A stretch of 64,000 nt of DNA, taken from Streptomyces sp. Edi4 (GTDB taxonomy: Bacteria > Actinomycetota > Actinomycetes > Streptomycetales > Streptomycetaceae). The stretch covers positions 4,774,001 through 4,838,000 of the forward strand of contig NZ_JBEJGY010000004.1 in NCBI RefSeq assembly GCF_040253615.1, in the 5' to 3' direction. Below the pieces are notes generated by a model. That model was not told the origin of the DNA, searched no databases, and saw only the letters and a program-made list of their open reading frames with translations. A program made the position numbers and the translations under genes. This document shows positions 26,456 to 34,924 of this stretch, one piece after another. The number at the start of each line of letters is the position of its first letter. Positions within the stretch are counted from its first letter, which is position 1.

Positions 26456-26887
26456 ATGAAGATCATTGACCTTGAGCCCGGCGACCCGCGTCTGGCGGCC
26501 GACCTGCTGCCGGTGCTCCTCGAACTCCGCCCGCACCTCACCGAGGACCTGTTCGCCGGGATCTACGGGGAGGGGCACGCCCAGGGCCTGCGCTTCACCG
26601 CCGCCTACGCCGACGACGGGTCCTGCGTGGGCGCGGCCGGCTGGCGCGTCGTGGTCAACACCGTCGCCGGCCGCAAGCTGTACGTCGACGACCTGGTCAC
26701 CGCCGCGACCGCCCGCTCCACCGGCGTGGGCCACGCCCTCCTCGCCCACCTCGAAGCCCACGCAAGGGCTGCGGGCTGCACCTCCTTGAACCTCGACTCC
26801 GGCACGCACCGCACCGACGCGCACCGCTTCTACTTCCGTGAGCGCATGGCCGTGACGGCCTTCAACTTCAACAAGCACCTGGACTGA
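26456..26887 (+). CDS. GNAT family N-acetyltransferase
   Basis: This 143-residue protein has the GNAT fold. The acetyl-CoA pyrophosphate-binding segment is TAATARSTGVGHALLAHLEA (about residues 83-102), an S-x-G-V-G-H variant of the usual R/Q-x-x-G-x-G/A. A YVDDLVT strand precedes it and SLNLDSGTHRTDAHRFYFR follows. TACTCT with 7 bases to the ATG at 26456 and no ribosome site suggests a leaderless mRNA. Its 3' end overlaps the 3' end of a second, convergent acetyltransferase gene by 20 bp. Substrate is unknown: antibiotics, amino acids or protein N-termini are all possible. Confidence 0.88.
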   Translation: MKIIDLEPGDPRLAADLLPVLLELRPHLTEDLFAGIYGEGHAQGLRFTAAYADDGSCVGAAGWRVVVNTVAGRKLYVDDLVTAATARSTGVGHALLAHLEAHARAAGCTSLNLDSGTHRTDAHRFYFRERMAVTAFNFNKHLD

Positions 26888-27422
26888 CCCCCTCCGCCAG
26901 GTCCGCACGCCAGTCGTTGGAGCGCAGCCGGGTGCCCGGCGGGTACTCGAACGCCACCTCGCCGGCCCAGGTGAACCCCGCCGCCCGGCAGGTGGCGTTG
27001 GAGGCCGCGTGGTCCACGGACGGATAGGCGTGCAGCGTGCGCGGGCCGCCCGCCGCGCGTGCCTCGGCCACCACCGCCCGCAGCGCGGCGACGGCCAGGC
27101 CTCGGCCCCGGTGGGCGGGCAGGATGCCGTACCCCGTCTCGTACACCGGCTCGCCCTGCCATACGCGCCGCCAGTAACCGACCGTCCCGACCACCTCGTC
27201 CGTCCCGGCGACGAGGACCTTGAACATGCGTCCCTCGTCGGCGGGACCGGCGCTCATGGCTGTGTACTCGCGGTGCCGGGACAGCACCTTCTCCTCGGAC
27301 TCCGGGCCGCCGAGGTGGTCGGTCATCTCCGGCGCGTTGGCCGCGCGGAGCAGGTCGAGGTCGTCGTCCGACCACGCTTCGAGCCGGACGCGCAAGGGAA
27401 CTTCACGGGCTGTGTCGTTCAT
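26868..27422 (-). CDS. GNAT family N-acetyltransferase
   Basis: This 184-residue acetyltransferase is of the Acetyltransf_3/RimJ-like group. LRVRLEAWSDDDLDLLRAAN opens the domain, followed by GGPESEEKVLSRHREY, VVGTVGYWRRVWQGEPVYETGYGI, and the CoA-binding segment LPAHRGRGLAVAALRAVVA. SNATCRAAGF is the typical C-terminal block. The ATG at 27422 has GGGGGA just upstream. It converges with and overlaps the acetyltransferase gene at 26456-26887 by 20 bp, though the two proteins are not close paralogues. It probably modifies a small molecule amine; no specific substrate is indicated. Confidence 0.9.
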   Translation of the reverse strand: MNDTAREVPLRVRLEAWSDDDLDLLRAANAPEMTDHLGGPESEEKVLSRHREYTAMSAGPADEGRMFKVLVAGTDEVVGTVGYWRRVWQGEPVYETGYGILPAHRGRGLAVAALRAVVAEARAAGGPRTLHAYPSVDHAASNATCRAAGFTWAGEVAFEYPPGTRLRSNDWRADLAEGVSPGAC

Positions 27423-27502
27423 GTCCCCCACGGTAGGCGCCGGGTCTGACAATGGCCCTGACCAGGGGCGAAGGCATCCGGGGCCGCTCGGTGGGCCGGT
27501 CC

Positions 27503-30160
27503 TCAAGCAGGGGGCACCGGCCAGCGGGCTCCGCGCGTGCGCCAGTGCAGCGCGCCCGCGTACAGGGCGAGCACGATCGCGAGGAGCGGGTAGTACGCCA
27601 GGGGCAGCGCGCCCATGCCGATGAGCGGCCCCAGCGGCGAGAGCGGGAGCAGCAGGCCGGTCAGCGCGAGCACCCCGGCGGTGGCCGGGATGCCGCCGCC
27701 GCGCCCGGTGCGCAGCAGCACCATCACCAGCGCCTGGGTCAGCAGGTTCTCGGTGAACCAGCCCGCGTGGAACGGCGTTTGGGCCCGGGTGCCGCTCAGT
27801 GCCCACACGAGCACCGCGAACGTCGCGAGGTCGGCGGCGGCGTTGAGCACGCCGAACCCGGTGACGGAGAAGAGGACTTCGCGCGGGCGCAGCTTGAGGG
27901 GCCGGCGCAGCGCCGCCGCCTGGGGGCGCTCGTGGGCGAAGGCCAACTGGGCGGCGTCGAAGCACAGGTTCTGGACCAGGACCTGGGAGGGCAGCATGGG
28001 CAGGAACGGCAGCAGCAGTCCGGCGGTCAGCATCGCGATGACGTTGCCGAGGTTTGAGGACAGAGTGATCCGCAAATAGCTCGCGATGGTGGCGCCGCCC
28101 GCGCGTCCCGCCGCGATGGCGTGGTCGAGCGAGGTCAGATCCTTCGCGGCGAGCACGACGTCCGCCGTCTCGCGAACCACGTCCACGGCGCCCGGCGGGC
28201 AGATGCCGACGTCGCAGGCGCGCAGCGCGGGCAGGTCGTTGACGCCGTCGCCGAGGAATCCGGTGACATGTCCGCGCTCGCGCAGGACGCGGACGAGCCG
28301 CGCCTTGTGGGCGGGGGAGCAGCGAGCGAAGACAGTAGTACTGGCGGCGAGTTCGCCGAGTTCGGCGTCGCTGAGGGCGTCGGAGGAGGCGGCCGCGACG
28401 ACGTCGCCCGGGTCCAGGCCGAGCTCGCGGCAGGCCCGTGCGGCCGTGCCGGGGTGGTCACCGGTCAGCACCTTGACCGCGACGCCCCGGTGGGACAGCG
28501 CGGCGAGCGCGGACGCGGCCGACTCGTCCGCCGCGTCCCGCAGCCCGACAAGACCCCTGAAGGTCAGCCCGTGCTCGTCGGCGGCGCCGTACGGGCGCGC
28601 GGTGGCGGGACGTTCCGCCAGGGCCACCGCGAGGACGCGCAGTCCATCGGCGGCCAGGTGGTCCGCGAGGGCGCGCGCCCGCCCGCGCTCCTCCTCGGTG
28701 AGTTCGCACCGTTCCAGGACGTCCTCTGCGGCGCCCTTGACCACCAGGGTGTGGTGTCCGAGCCGGCCCGGGGTGGCGATGACGGCGGTGGACAGGCGGC
28801 GCACCGGGTCGAAGGGGAGGGCGGCGACCGCGTCGTACTCCAGGGCCGCGAGCCCCGTGGTGAGACGTTCCTCCACGGCGTCGAGCAGGGCCTCGTCCAG
28901 CGCGTCGGGGCACGGCATGTCGGCGAGCCGAAGCGTCCACAGGCTGTTGACGGCGGCCCAGCGCAGCACGGCGTCGTCGGGGGCGCCCGAGATGTCGAGC
29001 GCGCAGTCCAGGACCGGCCGGTCCTGCGTCAGAGTGCCCGTCTTGTCCAGGCAGACGACATCGACGGCGCCCAGGTCGTGCAGGGCGGGCAGCCGCTTGA
29101 CGATCACCTGGTGGGTGCGGGCCAGCGCGGACGCGCCCCGCGCGAGGGTCGTCGTCACGATGACCGGCAGCATCTCCGGGGTGAGCCCGACGGCGACCGC
29201 CACCGCGAACGGCAGGGTCTCAAGGCCCCGGCCGCGCAGTGCCGCGTTGGCCATCAGGACGAGTGGCGGAGTGAGCAGCATGAAGCGGATCAGGATCCAG
29301 GAGATGCCGTAGACCGAGCGGTCGAACGCGGTCGTGCGCCGGTCGTCGCGCGGCGCCCTGTCGGCCGCCGCGAACCGGGTGTCCACGCCGGTCGCCATCA
29401 CCACGCCCGTGCCGCTGCCGGACGCCACGCTGCTGCCCTGGAAGCAGACCTCGGGCCGGTCGAAGTCCTCGTCGCCCAGCGCGGGCGCCCGCGCCCCGGA
29501 CGGCGACGCGTTGGCCGCCCCCGCCCCCGTCCGCGTCTCGTCCGCCCGCCCCCCGGCCGGCGGCGGCGTCCGCGCCGGCTCGTCCACCGGATACTTGGCG
29601 ACCGGCGCGGACTCGCCGGTCAGCGCCGCCTGATGCATCGTCAGGCCGCTGGCGCGCAGCAGCCGTAGATCCGCCGGTACGAGATCGCCGGGCGCGAGGC
29701 GCACCACGTCACCGGGCACCACCTGGTCGACCGGGACCTCACGCGCCACCGGCGCCGCGTCCTCATCCGCCCTGCGCAGCACGGTCGCGGTGCTCGCCAC
29801 CAGGTGCCGCAGCCGGGCGGCCGAACGGTCGGCGCGGTGCTCGCCCGCGGCCCGCAGCGCGCAACTCACCACCACCAGCACCACGATGACCGAGGCCGTG
29901 GCCCAGGCGGCCACCAGTGCGGAGACCAGCGCGAGCCCGGCGAGCACGGCGGTGAACGGGTCGCGCAGGCTGCGTAGGAAAACGATCGGCAGGGCGGGAA
30001 CTCGGCGGGCGGGAAGGACGTTTTCCCCATATCGCGCGAGTCGTGCCTCGGCGTCGGAGTCCACGAGCCCCCGGGGGCCGGAGTCGAGCGCACGCAGCAA
30101 TTGCAGAGGAGTGCTCTTTGACAACTGCAGAGTGGAGACCCGCTCAGGCGCCCAGGTCAC
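27503..30160 (-). CDS. P-type ATPase, magnesium-transporter (MgtA/MgtB) type
   Basis: This 885-residue P3B-like cation ATPase has TGES at 181-184 (actuator domain), the phosphorylated Asp372 in DKTGTLT, TGDH in the P domain, and GDGVND at 637-642. Membrane helices are visible near 50-90, 280-330 and in the C-terminal 200 residues. SVYGISWILIRFMLLTPPLVL and FAVAVAVGLTPEMLPVIVTTTLA are close to the Mg-translocating MgtA family. An insertion of about 45 residues rich in Ala/Gly/Arg follows TGES. It starts with GTG inside the 3' end of an ArsR gene (17-bp overlap), so translation is coupled. It likely imports Mg or a related divalent cation; the true ion is not proven. Confidence 0.88.
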   Translation of the reverse strand: MTWAPERVSTLQLSKSTPLQLLRALDSGPRGLVDSDAEARLARYGENVLPARRVPALPIVFLRSLRDPFTAVLAGLALVSALVAAWATASVIVVLVVVSCALRAAGEHRADRSAARLRHLVASTATVLRRADEDAAPVAREVPVDQVVPGDVVRLAPGDLVPADLRLLRASGLTMHQAALTGESAPVAKYPVDEPARTPPPAGGRADETRTGAGAANASPSGARAPALGDEDFDRPEVCFQGSSVASGSGTGVVMATGVDTRFAAADRAPRDDRRTTAFDRSVYGISWILIRFMLLTPPLVLMANAALRGRGLETLPFAVAVAVGLTPEMLPVIVTTTLARGASALARTHQVIVKRLPALHDLGAVDVVCLDKTGTLTQDRPVLDCALDISGAPDDAVLRWAAVNSLWTLRLADMPCPDALDEALLDAVEERLTTGLAALEYDAVAALPFDPVRRLSTAVIATPGRLGHHTLVVKGAAEDVLERCELTEEERGRARALADHLAADGLRVLAVALAERPATARPYGAADEHGLTFRGLVGLRDAADESAASALAALSHRGVAVKVLTGDHPGTAARACRELGLDPGDVVAAASSDALSDAELGELAASTTVFARCSPAHKARLVRVLRERGHVTGFLGDGVNDLPALRACDVGICPPGAVDVVRETADVVLAAKDLTSLDHAIAAGRAGGATIASYLRITLSSNLGNVIAMLTAGLLLPFLPMLPSQVLVQNLCFDAAQLAFAHERPQAAALRRPLKLRPREVLFSVTGFGVLNAAADLATFAVLVWALSGTRAQTPFHAGWFTENLLTQALVMVLLRTGRGGGIPATAGVLALTGLLLPLSPLGPLIGMGALPLAYYPLLAIVLALYAGALHWRTRGARWPVPPA

Positions 30161-30518
30161 GGACGAGTCCTGAAGGTCCCGGCAGCTTCACGCCCCCGCC
30201 GAGCCGGTCCACCAGCCAGCGCACCATCTGAGCCACATCGGGATCGTCGACGAGATAGACGACCCGCCGCCCCTCCCGCCGGGAGCGGACGAGTCCCGCG
30301 AGCTTCAGCTTCGCCAGGTGCTGACTGACGGCCGGTAGCGCACCGCCGACCCTCTCGGCAAGCCCCGACACATCGGACTCGCCATGGCTCAGCATCCACA
30401 TGATGTGCAGGCGCGCGGGCGAGGCGAGGAGTCCGAAGACGCCCGCTGCCTCGCCGAGTACGTCGGCCGACGGGTCGGCGCTGCTCGTCGTCACCGTCGT
30501 CTCCCGTCGCTGTGGCAT
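30144..30518 (-). CDS. ArsR/SmtB family regulator
   Basis: This 124-residue winged-helix repressor has FGLLASPARLHIMWMLSHGE, then SGLAERVGGALPAVSQHLAK for the recognition helix and LVRSRREGRRVVYLVDDPDV for the wing. It contains no cysteine, so it cannot use the thiol sites of ArsR or CmtR. Metal sensing, if any, would rely on His and acidic residues (Asp/Glu near the C-terminal helix). The stop overlaps the start of the P-type ATPase gene, making a two-gene operon. The natural inference is that it controls its own operon in response to the cation the ATPase moves. Confidence 0.92.
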   Translation of the reverse strand: MPQRRETTVTTSSADPSADVLGEAAGVFGLLASPARLHIMWMLSHGESDVSGLAERVGGALPAVSQHLAKLKLAGLVRSRREGRRVVYLVDDPDVAQMVRWLVDRLGGGVKLPGPSGLVRDLGA

Positions 30519-30562
30519 GACCGTTCCTGTCGCTCCCGGGCAGCCAGTCTAGGGGCGGCGGC

Positions 30563-32569
30563 TCACAGGGACACGAGAGTCACCTCGGTCGCCTTCACGC
30601 TCGACCATACGGCCGCGCCCTCCACCAGTCCCAGCTCGGCCGCCGCGCCCGGGGTGACCTCCGCGATCAGGTCGGGCGACTCGGCCGATCCGATGAGCAC
30701 CCGCAGTCTGCTCCCGCTCGCCGTGATCTCGCGCACGGTGCCGGGCCAGACGTTGCGCGGGCTGCCGTCGGGACGCCTGCGGTGCACGGACACCGACTCC
30801 GGCGCGATGATCGCCAACGCCCTGCTGCCTTCGGGAAGTTGCTCGGCCGCCACGATCCGCCCTCCGCCGGCCAGCGCCAGCCCGTCGCCGCGCGCCTGCC
30901 CCGCCCACGCGTTGCGGCCCAGCATCCGGGCGACCCAGGGCGAGCGCGGATGGCGGGTGACCTCGGCGGGCGGCGCGTCCTGGAGCGCGCGCCCGGCCTC
31001 CAGGACGAGGACGCGGTCGGCCAGGGAGACGGCCTCGACCGGGTCGTGCGTCACGATCAGACACACCCCGGAGAACCCGGCCAGATGCGTCCGCAGGGTG
31101 TGGCGGACCTGGGCCCGGGTCGTCTGGTCGAGCGCGGCTAGAGGTTCGTCGAGGAGCAGAAGCCGGGGCCTGGCCGCCAACGCCCTCGCCAGGGCGACGC
31201 GTTGGGCCTGACCTCCGGAGAGCTGGGCCGGCTTGCGGTGGGCCAGTGGGCCGACGCCGAGGCGGTCGAGCCACCGCTGGGCCGAGGCGCGGGCCTCGCC
31301 GCGCCCGACGCCCTGGGCGCGCAGCCCGTACGCGGTGTTGGCGAGCGCGCTCAGATGCGGGAACAGCGCGCCGTCCTGGGGGACCCAGGCAACCCCGCGC
31401 TGGTGCGGGGGCAGGCCGGTGACGTCGAGATGACCCAGGCGCAGTTCGGCGTGGGCGCGCGGGGTGAGGCCGAGCAGTGCCCGCAGCAGGGTGGTCTTGC
31501 CCGCGCCGTTCTCACCGACGATCGCGATCGTGGTGCCGGGCTCGGCGTCGAGAGTGAGCTCGTTGAACCCGGACACGTCGGCGTGCAGGGCCCAACTCGG
31601 CGCGGAGCTGGGCGAGTTGGCACCCTTCGCGAGCCGCGCCGGGTCGGCCGATGCCGGGTCGGCTGGTACCCGATCGGCTGGTACCGAGTCGGCCGGGGAC
31701 GGGTCCGTCTGGGGAGCGGCGGGGCCGGGGTCCCCGAGGGTGGCGTGGGGCGCGGCGCCGCGGGGGGAGGCGCCACCGGTCCAGCGGCCGCGCAGGGCCA
31801 CGAGGACGGCCATGGCGATGGCGAGCAGCAGCAGGGAGACGGAGGTCGCGGCCTGCGGGGAGTCCTGGAGGAGCAGATAGACCTGGAGCGGGAGGGTCTG
31901 GGTGGTGCCCGGAAGGTTGCCGGCGAAGGTGATGGTGGCGCCGAACTCGCCGAGCGCGCGCGCCCAGGTGAGCGCCGCTCCCGCCGCGAGGCCCGGCGCG
32001 ACCATCGGCAGGGTCACGGTGAGGAAGACGCGGAAGGGGGAGGCGCCGAGCGAGGCCGCGGTCTCCTCGTAGCGGGGCCGCAGTCCGCCGAGCGCCCCCT
32101 CCAGGCTGATCACGAGGAACGGCATCGCGACGAACGTGGCCGCCACCACGGCGCCCGAGGTGTGGAAGGGCAGCGTGATCTTGAAGGTGTCCTCCAGCCA
32201 GGGCCCCAGCAGCCCCCGCCGCCCGAAGCCGAGCAGCAGGGCGACGCCGCCGACGGTGGGCGGCAGCACCATCGGGAGCAGCACGAGTGAGCGCACCAGG
32301 GCCTTGCCGGGGAAGTCGACCCGGGCCAGCAGCCAGGCGAGGGGCACACCGAGCAGGAGGGAGAGAACGAGTGCCCAGAGCGAGACGACCAGCGAGAGCC
32401 GCAGCGCCTCGGTGACGTCGGGGCTGGTCAGATGCGTGCCGAGGTCGCCCCATGAAGTGCGGGCCAGGATGCCGAGCAGCGGCATGGCGAGGAAGGCGAT
32501 GGCGAGCAGCGCGGGCAGCGCCAGGGCGAGGGGCGGGCGCCGGCGGGTGCGGAAGCGGCTGCGAGGCAT
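30563..32569 (-). CDS. fused molybdate ABC transporter permease and ATPase (ModB-ModC)
   Basis: This 668-residue single protein combines both inner components of a molybdate importer. Residues 1-265 are a ModB-type permease with five to six membrane helices and the ATPase-contact loop EETAASLGASPFRVFLTVTLP. A Pro/Ala/Asp-rich linker (about 268-345, with repeated PADSVPAD-like units) leads to the ATPase. Walker A is GENGAGKTT at 352-360, the signature is LSGGQ at 450-454, and LLLLDEPLAALD is Walker B. A C-terminal TOBE-like region ends the protein. ModB and ModC are usually separate polypeptides. It follows modA in the same direction after a 14-bp tandem repeat. Tungstate transport cannot be excluded. 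Confidence 0.9.
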   Translation of the reverse strand: MPRSRFRTRRRPPLALALPALLAIAFLAMPLLGILARTSWGDLGTHLTSPDVTEALRLSLVVSLWALVLSLLLGVPLAWLLARVDFPGKALVRSLVLLPMVLPPTVGGVALLLGFGRRGLLGPWLEDTFKITLPFHTSGAVVAATFVAMPFLVISLEGALGGLRPRYEETAASLGASPFRVFLTVTLPMVAPGLAAGAALTWARALGEFGATITFAGNLPGTTQTLPLQVYLLLQDSPQAATSVSLLLLAIAMAVLVALRGRWTGGASPRGAAPHATLGDPGPAAPQTDPSPADSVPADRVPADPASADPARLAKGANSPSSAPSWALHADVSGFNELTLDAEPGTTIAIVGENGAGKTTLLRALLGLTPRAHAELRLGHLDVTGLPPHQRGVAWVPQDGALFPHLSALANTAYGLRAQGVGRGEARASAQRWLDRLGVGPLAHRKPAQLSGGQAQRVALARALAARPRLLLLDEPLAALDQTTRAQVRHTLRTHLAGFSGVCLIVTHDPVEAVSLADRVLVLEAGRALQDAPPAEVTRHPRSPWVARMLGRNAWAGQARGDGLALAGGGRIVAAEQLPEGSRALAIIAPESVSVHRRRPDGSPRNVWPGTVREITASGSRLRVLIGSAESPDLIAEVTPGAAAELGLVEGAAVWSSVKATEVTLVSL

Positions 32570-32612
32570 GAGGTTCCCCGGGTGTCCTGAGGGTGCGGGG
32601 CCCGCCCGCCGT

Positions 32613-32682
32613 GGACGGACAAGGCCGGACGGACAAGGCCGGACGGACAAGGCCGGACGGACAAGGCCGGACGGACAAGGCC
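32613..32682 (+). repeat. 14-bp tandem repeat between modA and modBC
   Basis: Five perfect consecutive copies of GGACGGACAAGGCC (32613-32682) are followed by one degenerate copy. The array fills about half of the 151-bp gap between two co-directional genes of one likely operon. Confidence 0.9.
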
Positions 32683-32720
32683 GGACAGGCAGGCCCCGCA
32701 AGGGAGATGACGCGGTCGGG

Positions 32721-33542
32721 TTACGGCTGCTGGAAGCCCGCGTCCGTGAGGATCTTCCGCGCCTCGGGAGAGGACAGCCACCTTACGAACGAGGCGGCGG
32801 CGTCGGCGTTCTTGGACGTCTTGAGCGTGGCGGCGGGGTACTGGGCCACGGCGTTCTGCGCGTCCGGGATGTCGACGGTGTCGACCTTGCCCTTCGCGGA
32901 GGCGGCGTCGGTCTTGTAGACGATGCCGGCGTCGGCCTCGCCCAGCTCCACCTTGCTGAGCACGGCGCGCACATTGGGCTCCTGGGAGACCGGCTTGACC
33001 GTGATCTTCTGGGCGTCCAGAACCTGCTTGCTGTAGCGGCCGACCGGCACCTCGGGGGCGGCCAGGACCACCTTCAGGTTCGGCTCGGACAGGTTCTTGA
33101 GGCCTTCGACCTTCTTCGGGTTGCCCTTGTCGGTGGCGATGACCAGGCGGTTCTTGGCGATGACCGAGGGGTCGTTCACATCGGACTTGAGGCCGTCCAT
33201 GGTCTTGGTGTCGGCGGTCACCAGGGCGTCGGCCGGCGCGCCCTGCTTGACCTGCGCGGCCAGCTCCTGCGAACCGGCGAAGGAGAACGTGACCTTGGTG
33301 CCGGGGTGCTCCTTCTCATAGGCCGCGCCGGCCGTCTTGAAGACGTCGGTGAGCGAGGACGCGGCGAGGACGGTCAGCTTGGCGGCCTTGGCGGAACCGG
33401 TCCCGGCGGACGGCGAGGCGGACGCGCCGTCCCCGCTGTCCTTGCCGCCGCCGCAGGCCGCGGCGAGCGGGATGAGCAGGGCGGCACAGACGGCGGCCGT
33501 GGCGGTGCGGCGGCGCTGGGTGCTGAGGGCCATGACAGACAT
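32721..33542 (-). CDS. modA: molybdate ABC transporter substrate-binding lipoprotein
   Basis: This 273-residue lipoprotein captures molybdate outside the membrane. The signal peptide ends in the lipobox LAAAC with Cys30. The mature domain has LTVLAASSLTDVFKTAGAAYE, FSFAGSQELAAQVKQGAPADALVTAD, APEVPVGRYSKQVLD and GEADAGIVYKTDA, all characteristic of ModA. GAAGGAG 8 bases before the ATG at 33542 fixes the start. It lies between the HTH-TOBE regulator upstream and the fused ModB-ModC gene downstream, giving a complete import system in one orientation. Molybdate is used for the molybdenum cofactor of nitrate reductase, formate dehydrogenase and similar enzymes. Confidence 0.93.
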   Translation of the reverse strand: MSVMALSTQRRRTATAAVCAALLIPLAAACGGGKDSGDGASASPSAGTGSAKAAKLTVLAASSLTDVFKTAGAAYEKEHPGTKVTFSFAGSQELAAQVKQGAPADALVTADTKTMDGLKSDVNDPSVIAKNRLVIATDKGNPKKVEGLKNLSEPNLKVVLAAPEVPVGRYSKQVLDAQKITVKPVSQEPNVRAVLSKVELGEADAGIVYKTDAASAKGKVDTVDIPDAQNAVAQYPAATLKTSKNADAAASFVRWLSSPEARKILTDAGFQQP

Positions 33543-33693
33543 GGGTGGAGCTCCTTCGGATGCGTGTCGAGCCGCGCCGGGAGATGAGGGCTTCCGCTGC
33601 TGGACCTCCGTTGCCGGATGCGTGGGAGGCAGAAGAAGGGCGACGCCGCGGGGACGTACGGGAGTGGCCTGGGATCGACGGCCCGGGACCGGC

Positions 33694-34089
33694 CTAGGCG
33701 CGGTCGATGTGCACGCTGGTGGACTTCACCCGCGCGGTGGCCTGCATGCCCACCTCGAGGCCCAGCTCTTCGACGGCCTCCCGGGTCAGGAGGGAGACCA
33801 GGCGGTGCGGGCCGGCCTGGATCTCGACCTGGGCGGCGACATCACCGAGTTTGACTGCGGTGACGATGCCGGGGAAGGCGTTGCGGGCGGAGGTGTAGGG
33901 CACCTCGTCCTCGCCTTGGGAGGACTGGCCGACCTCGATGGAGAACGCGGCCAGATCCCGCCCGTCGATGAGTCGGCGGCTGCCTTCGTCACGATGGGTC
34001 GTGACGCGGCCGCCGTCGGCCCAGCGGCGCACGGTGTCGGGACTGACGCCGAGCAGACGCGCTGCCTGGCCGATGGTGTAGGACTGCAT
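33694..34089 (-). CDS. HTH plus TOBE molybdenum-responsive regulator
   Basis: This 131-residue protein has an N-terminal MerR/excisionase-like HTH (residues 1-50; SYTIGQAARLLGVSPDTVRR, then WADGGRVTTHRDEGSRRLID). A single C-terminal TOBE/Mop domain (about 65-131) carries SARNAFPGIVTAVKLGDVAAQVEI and LTREAVEELGLEVGMQATARVKSTSVHI, the molybdate-binding pattern. It is therefore a small ModE-like sensor with an unrelated DNA-binding head. The ATG at 34089 is the natural start. It precedes modA by 151 bp in the same direction. Repression of the mod genes by molybdate is inferred from the domains and position. Confidence 0.9.
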   Translation of the reverse strand: MQSYTIGQAARLLGVSPDTVRRWADGGRVTTHRDEGSRRLIDGRDLAAFSIEVGQSSQGEDEVPYTSARNAFPGIVTAVKLGDVAAQVEIQAGPHRLVSLLTREAVEELGLEVGMQATARVKSTSVHIDRA

Positions 34090-34486
34090 GTGCGACAAGA
34101 TAGGCGCCTTCGCGCCGCATGCACAAAGGTTCCGTCGGAACATACGCCGCAGCTGCGCGGCCGCATGGGCGAAGCTCCAAGCCGCCGGAACGCCCTCGTA
34201 GAGCCCCGGCACACACCCCACGCACGCCCAGTCCCGGCCCCTGCGCCCGCCCCGGCCCCTGCGCCCGCCCCAGCCCCTGCGCCCGCCCCAGCCCCTGCGC
34301 CCGCCCCAGCCCCTGCGCCCGCCCCAGCCCCCGCGCCCGCCCCAGCCCCTGCGCCCGCCCCAGCCCCCGCGGCCGCCCCAGCCCCCGCGCCCGCCCTCGT
34401 ATGACGGCCGGTTCAAATCCCCCTCGGGCCGCCCAACGCCCCCCTCAGAGCCATCCCCTCAGAGCCACCCCCTCAGAGCAGCCCTC
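34090..34486. other. intergenic region with 18-bp C-rich tandem repeat
   Basis: No gene is supported. At about 34236-34396 there are roughly nine copies of an 18-bp unit, CCCCTGCGCCCGCCCCAG, varying between CCCCT and CCCCC. Long plus and minus frames here only read the repeat as Pro-Ala or Gly-rich strings. At 34410-34435 lies a sequence resembling the 3' part of a tRNA gene. From 34436 to 34495 short CCCCTCAGAGCCA-type repeats occur. Confidence 0.75.
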
Positions 34487-34924
34487 TCAGGGCCACACCA
34501 AGCAGTACGGCTGATGCCCCGCCTCATGCAACCGGTGGCTGAAGTCCTGCCATTCGTGCAGCAGTTGGTAGACGTTGAACGCGTCGCGCGGGCCGCCGCG
34601 GTCGGGGACCGTGGACCAGATGAAGGCGGCGGCGCCGACCGTCTCCTCGCCGACGCCGCGCAGCGGATCGACGACGGTCATGGGGAGCTTGACCACCGCG
34701 TAATCGGGGTGCAGGACCACGAGCTCCAGCGGCGGGACCTTGTGCAGCGGTATGCCCTGGATACCGGTGAGGACCATCGCGGCCATCGTCTCCGGCTTGA
34801 TCTTGGTGAACATGCCGCCCATGCCCAGTTCGTCACCGCCGAGCTCTTCGGGGCGCATGGTGACGGGCACCCGGGCAGCCGTCGCGCCGTCGGGCGCGCC
34901 GAAGTACTTGTAGGTCACCCCCAT
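34487..34924 (-). CDS. conserved-looking hypothetical protein
   Basis: This 145-residue soluble protein is of unknown family. It begins MGVTYKYFGAPDGATAA, has a methionine-rich middle (LGMGGMFTKIKPETMAAMVLTG) and a compact C-terminal part (NVYQLLHEWQDFSHRLHEAGHQPYCLVWP) that suggests a folded domain. There is no signal peptide or membrane segment. The ATG at 34924 has a GGAAG site about 8 bases upstream and excludes an arginine-rich extension. It diverges from hemL. Codon usage is typical of the genome, so it is likely a real gene. I do not assign a function. Confidence 0.75.
   Translation of the reverse strand: MGVTYKYFGAPDGATAARVPVTMRPEELGGDELGMGGMFTKIKPETMAAMVLTGIQGIPLHKVPPLELVVLHPDYAVVKLPMTVVDPLRGVGEETVGAAAFIWSTVPDRGGPRDAFNVYQLLHEWQDFSHRLHEAGHQPYCLVWP

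Noticed and set aside
32613..32682. CRISPR array
   Set aside because: Direct 14-bp repeats without spacers; none of the arrays in the window alternates repeats with unique spacers, and no cas gene is present.
33337..34404. Plus-strand frame ending in a long Pro-Ala repeat
   Set aside because: Antisense to modA and the HTH-TOBE gene; the Pro-Ala tail is the 18-bp DNA repeat.
34410..34435. tRNA gene
   Set aside because: Only the last 26 bases look tRNA-like; no D-arm or anticodon arm is upstream and the T-stem does not pair. It is kept as a low-interest finding only.
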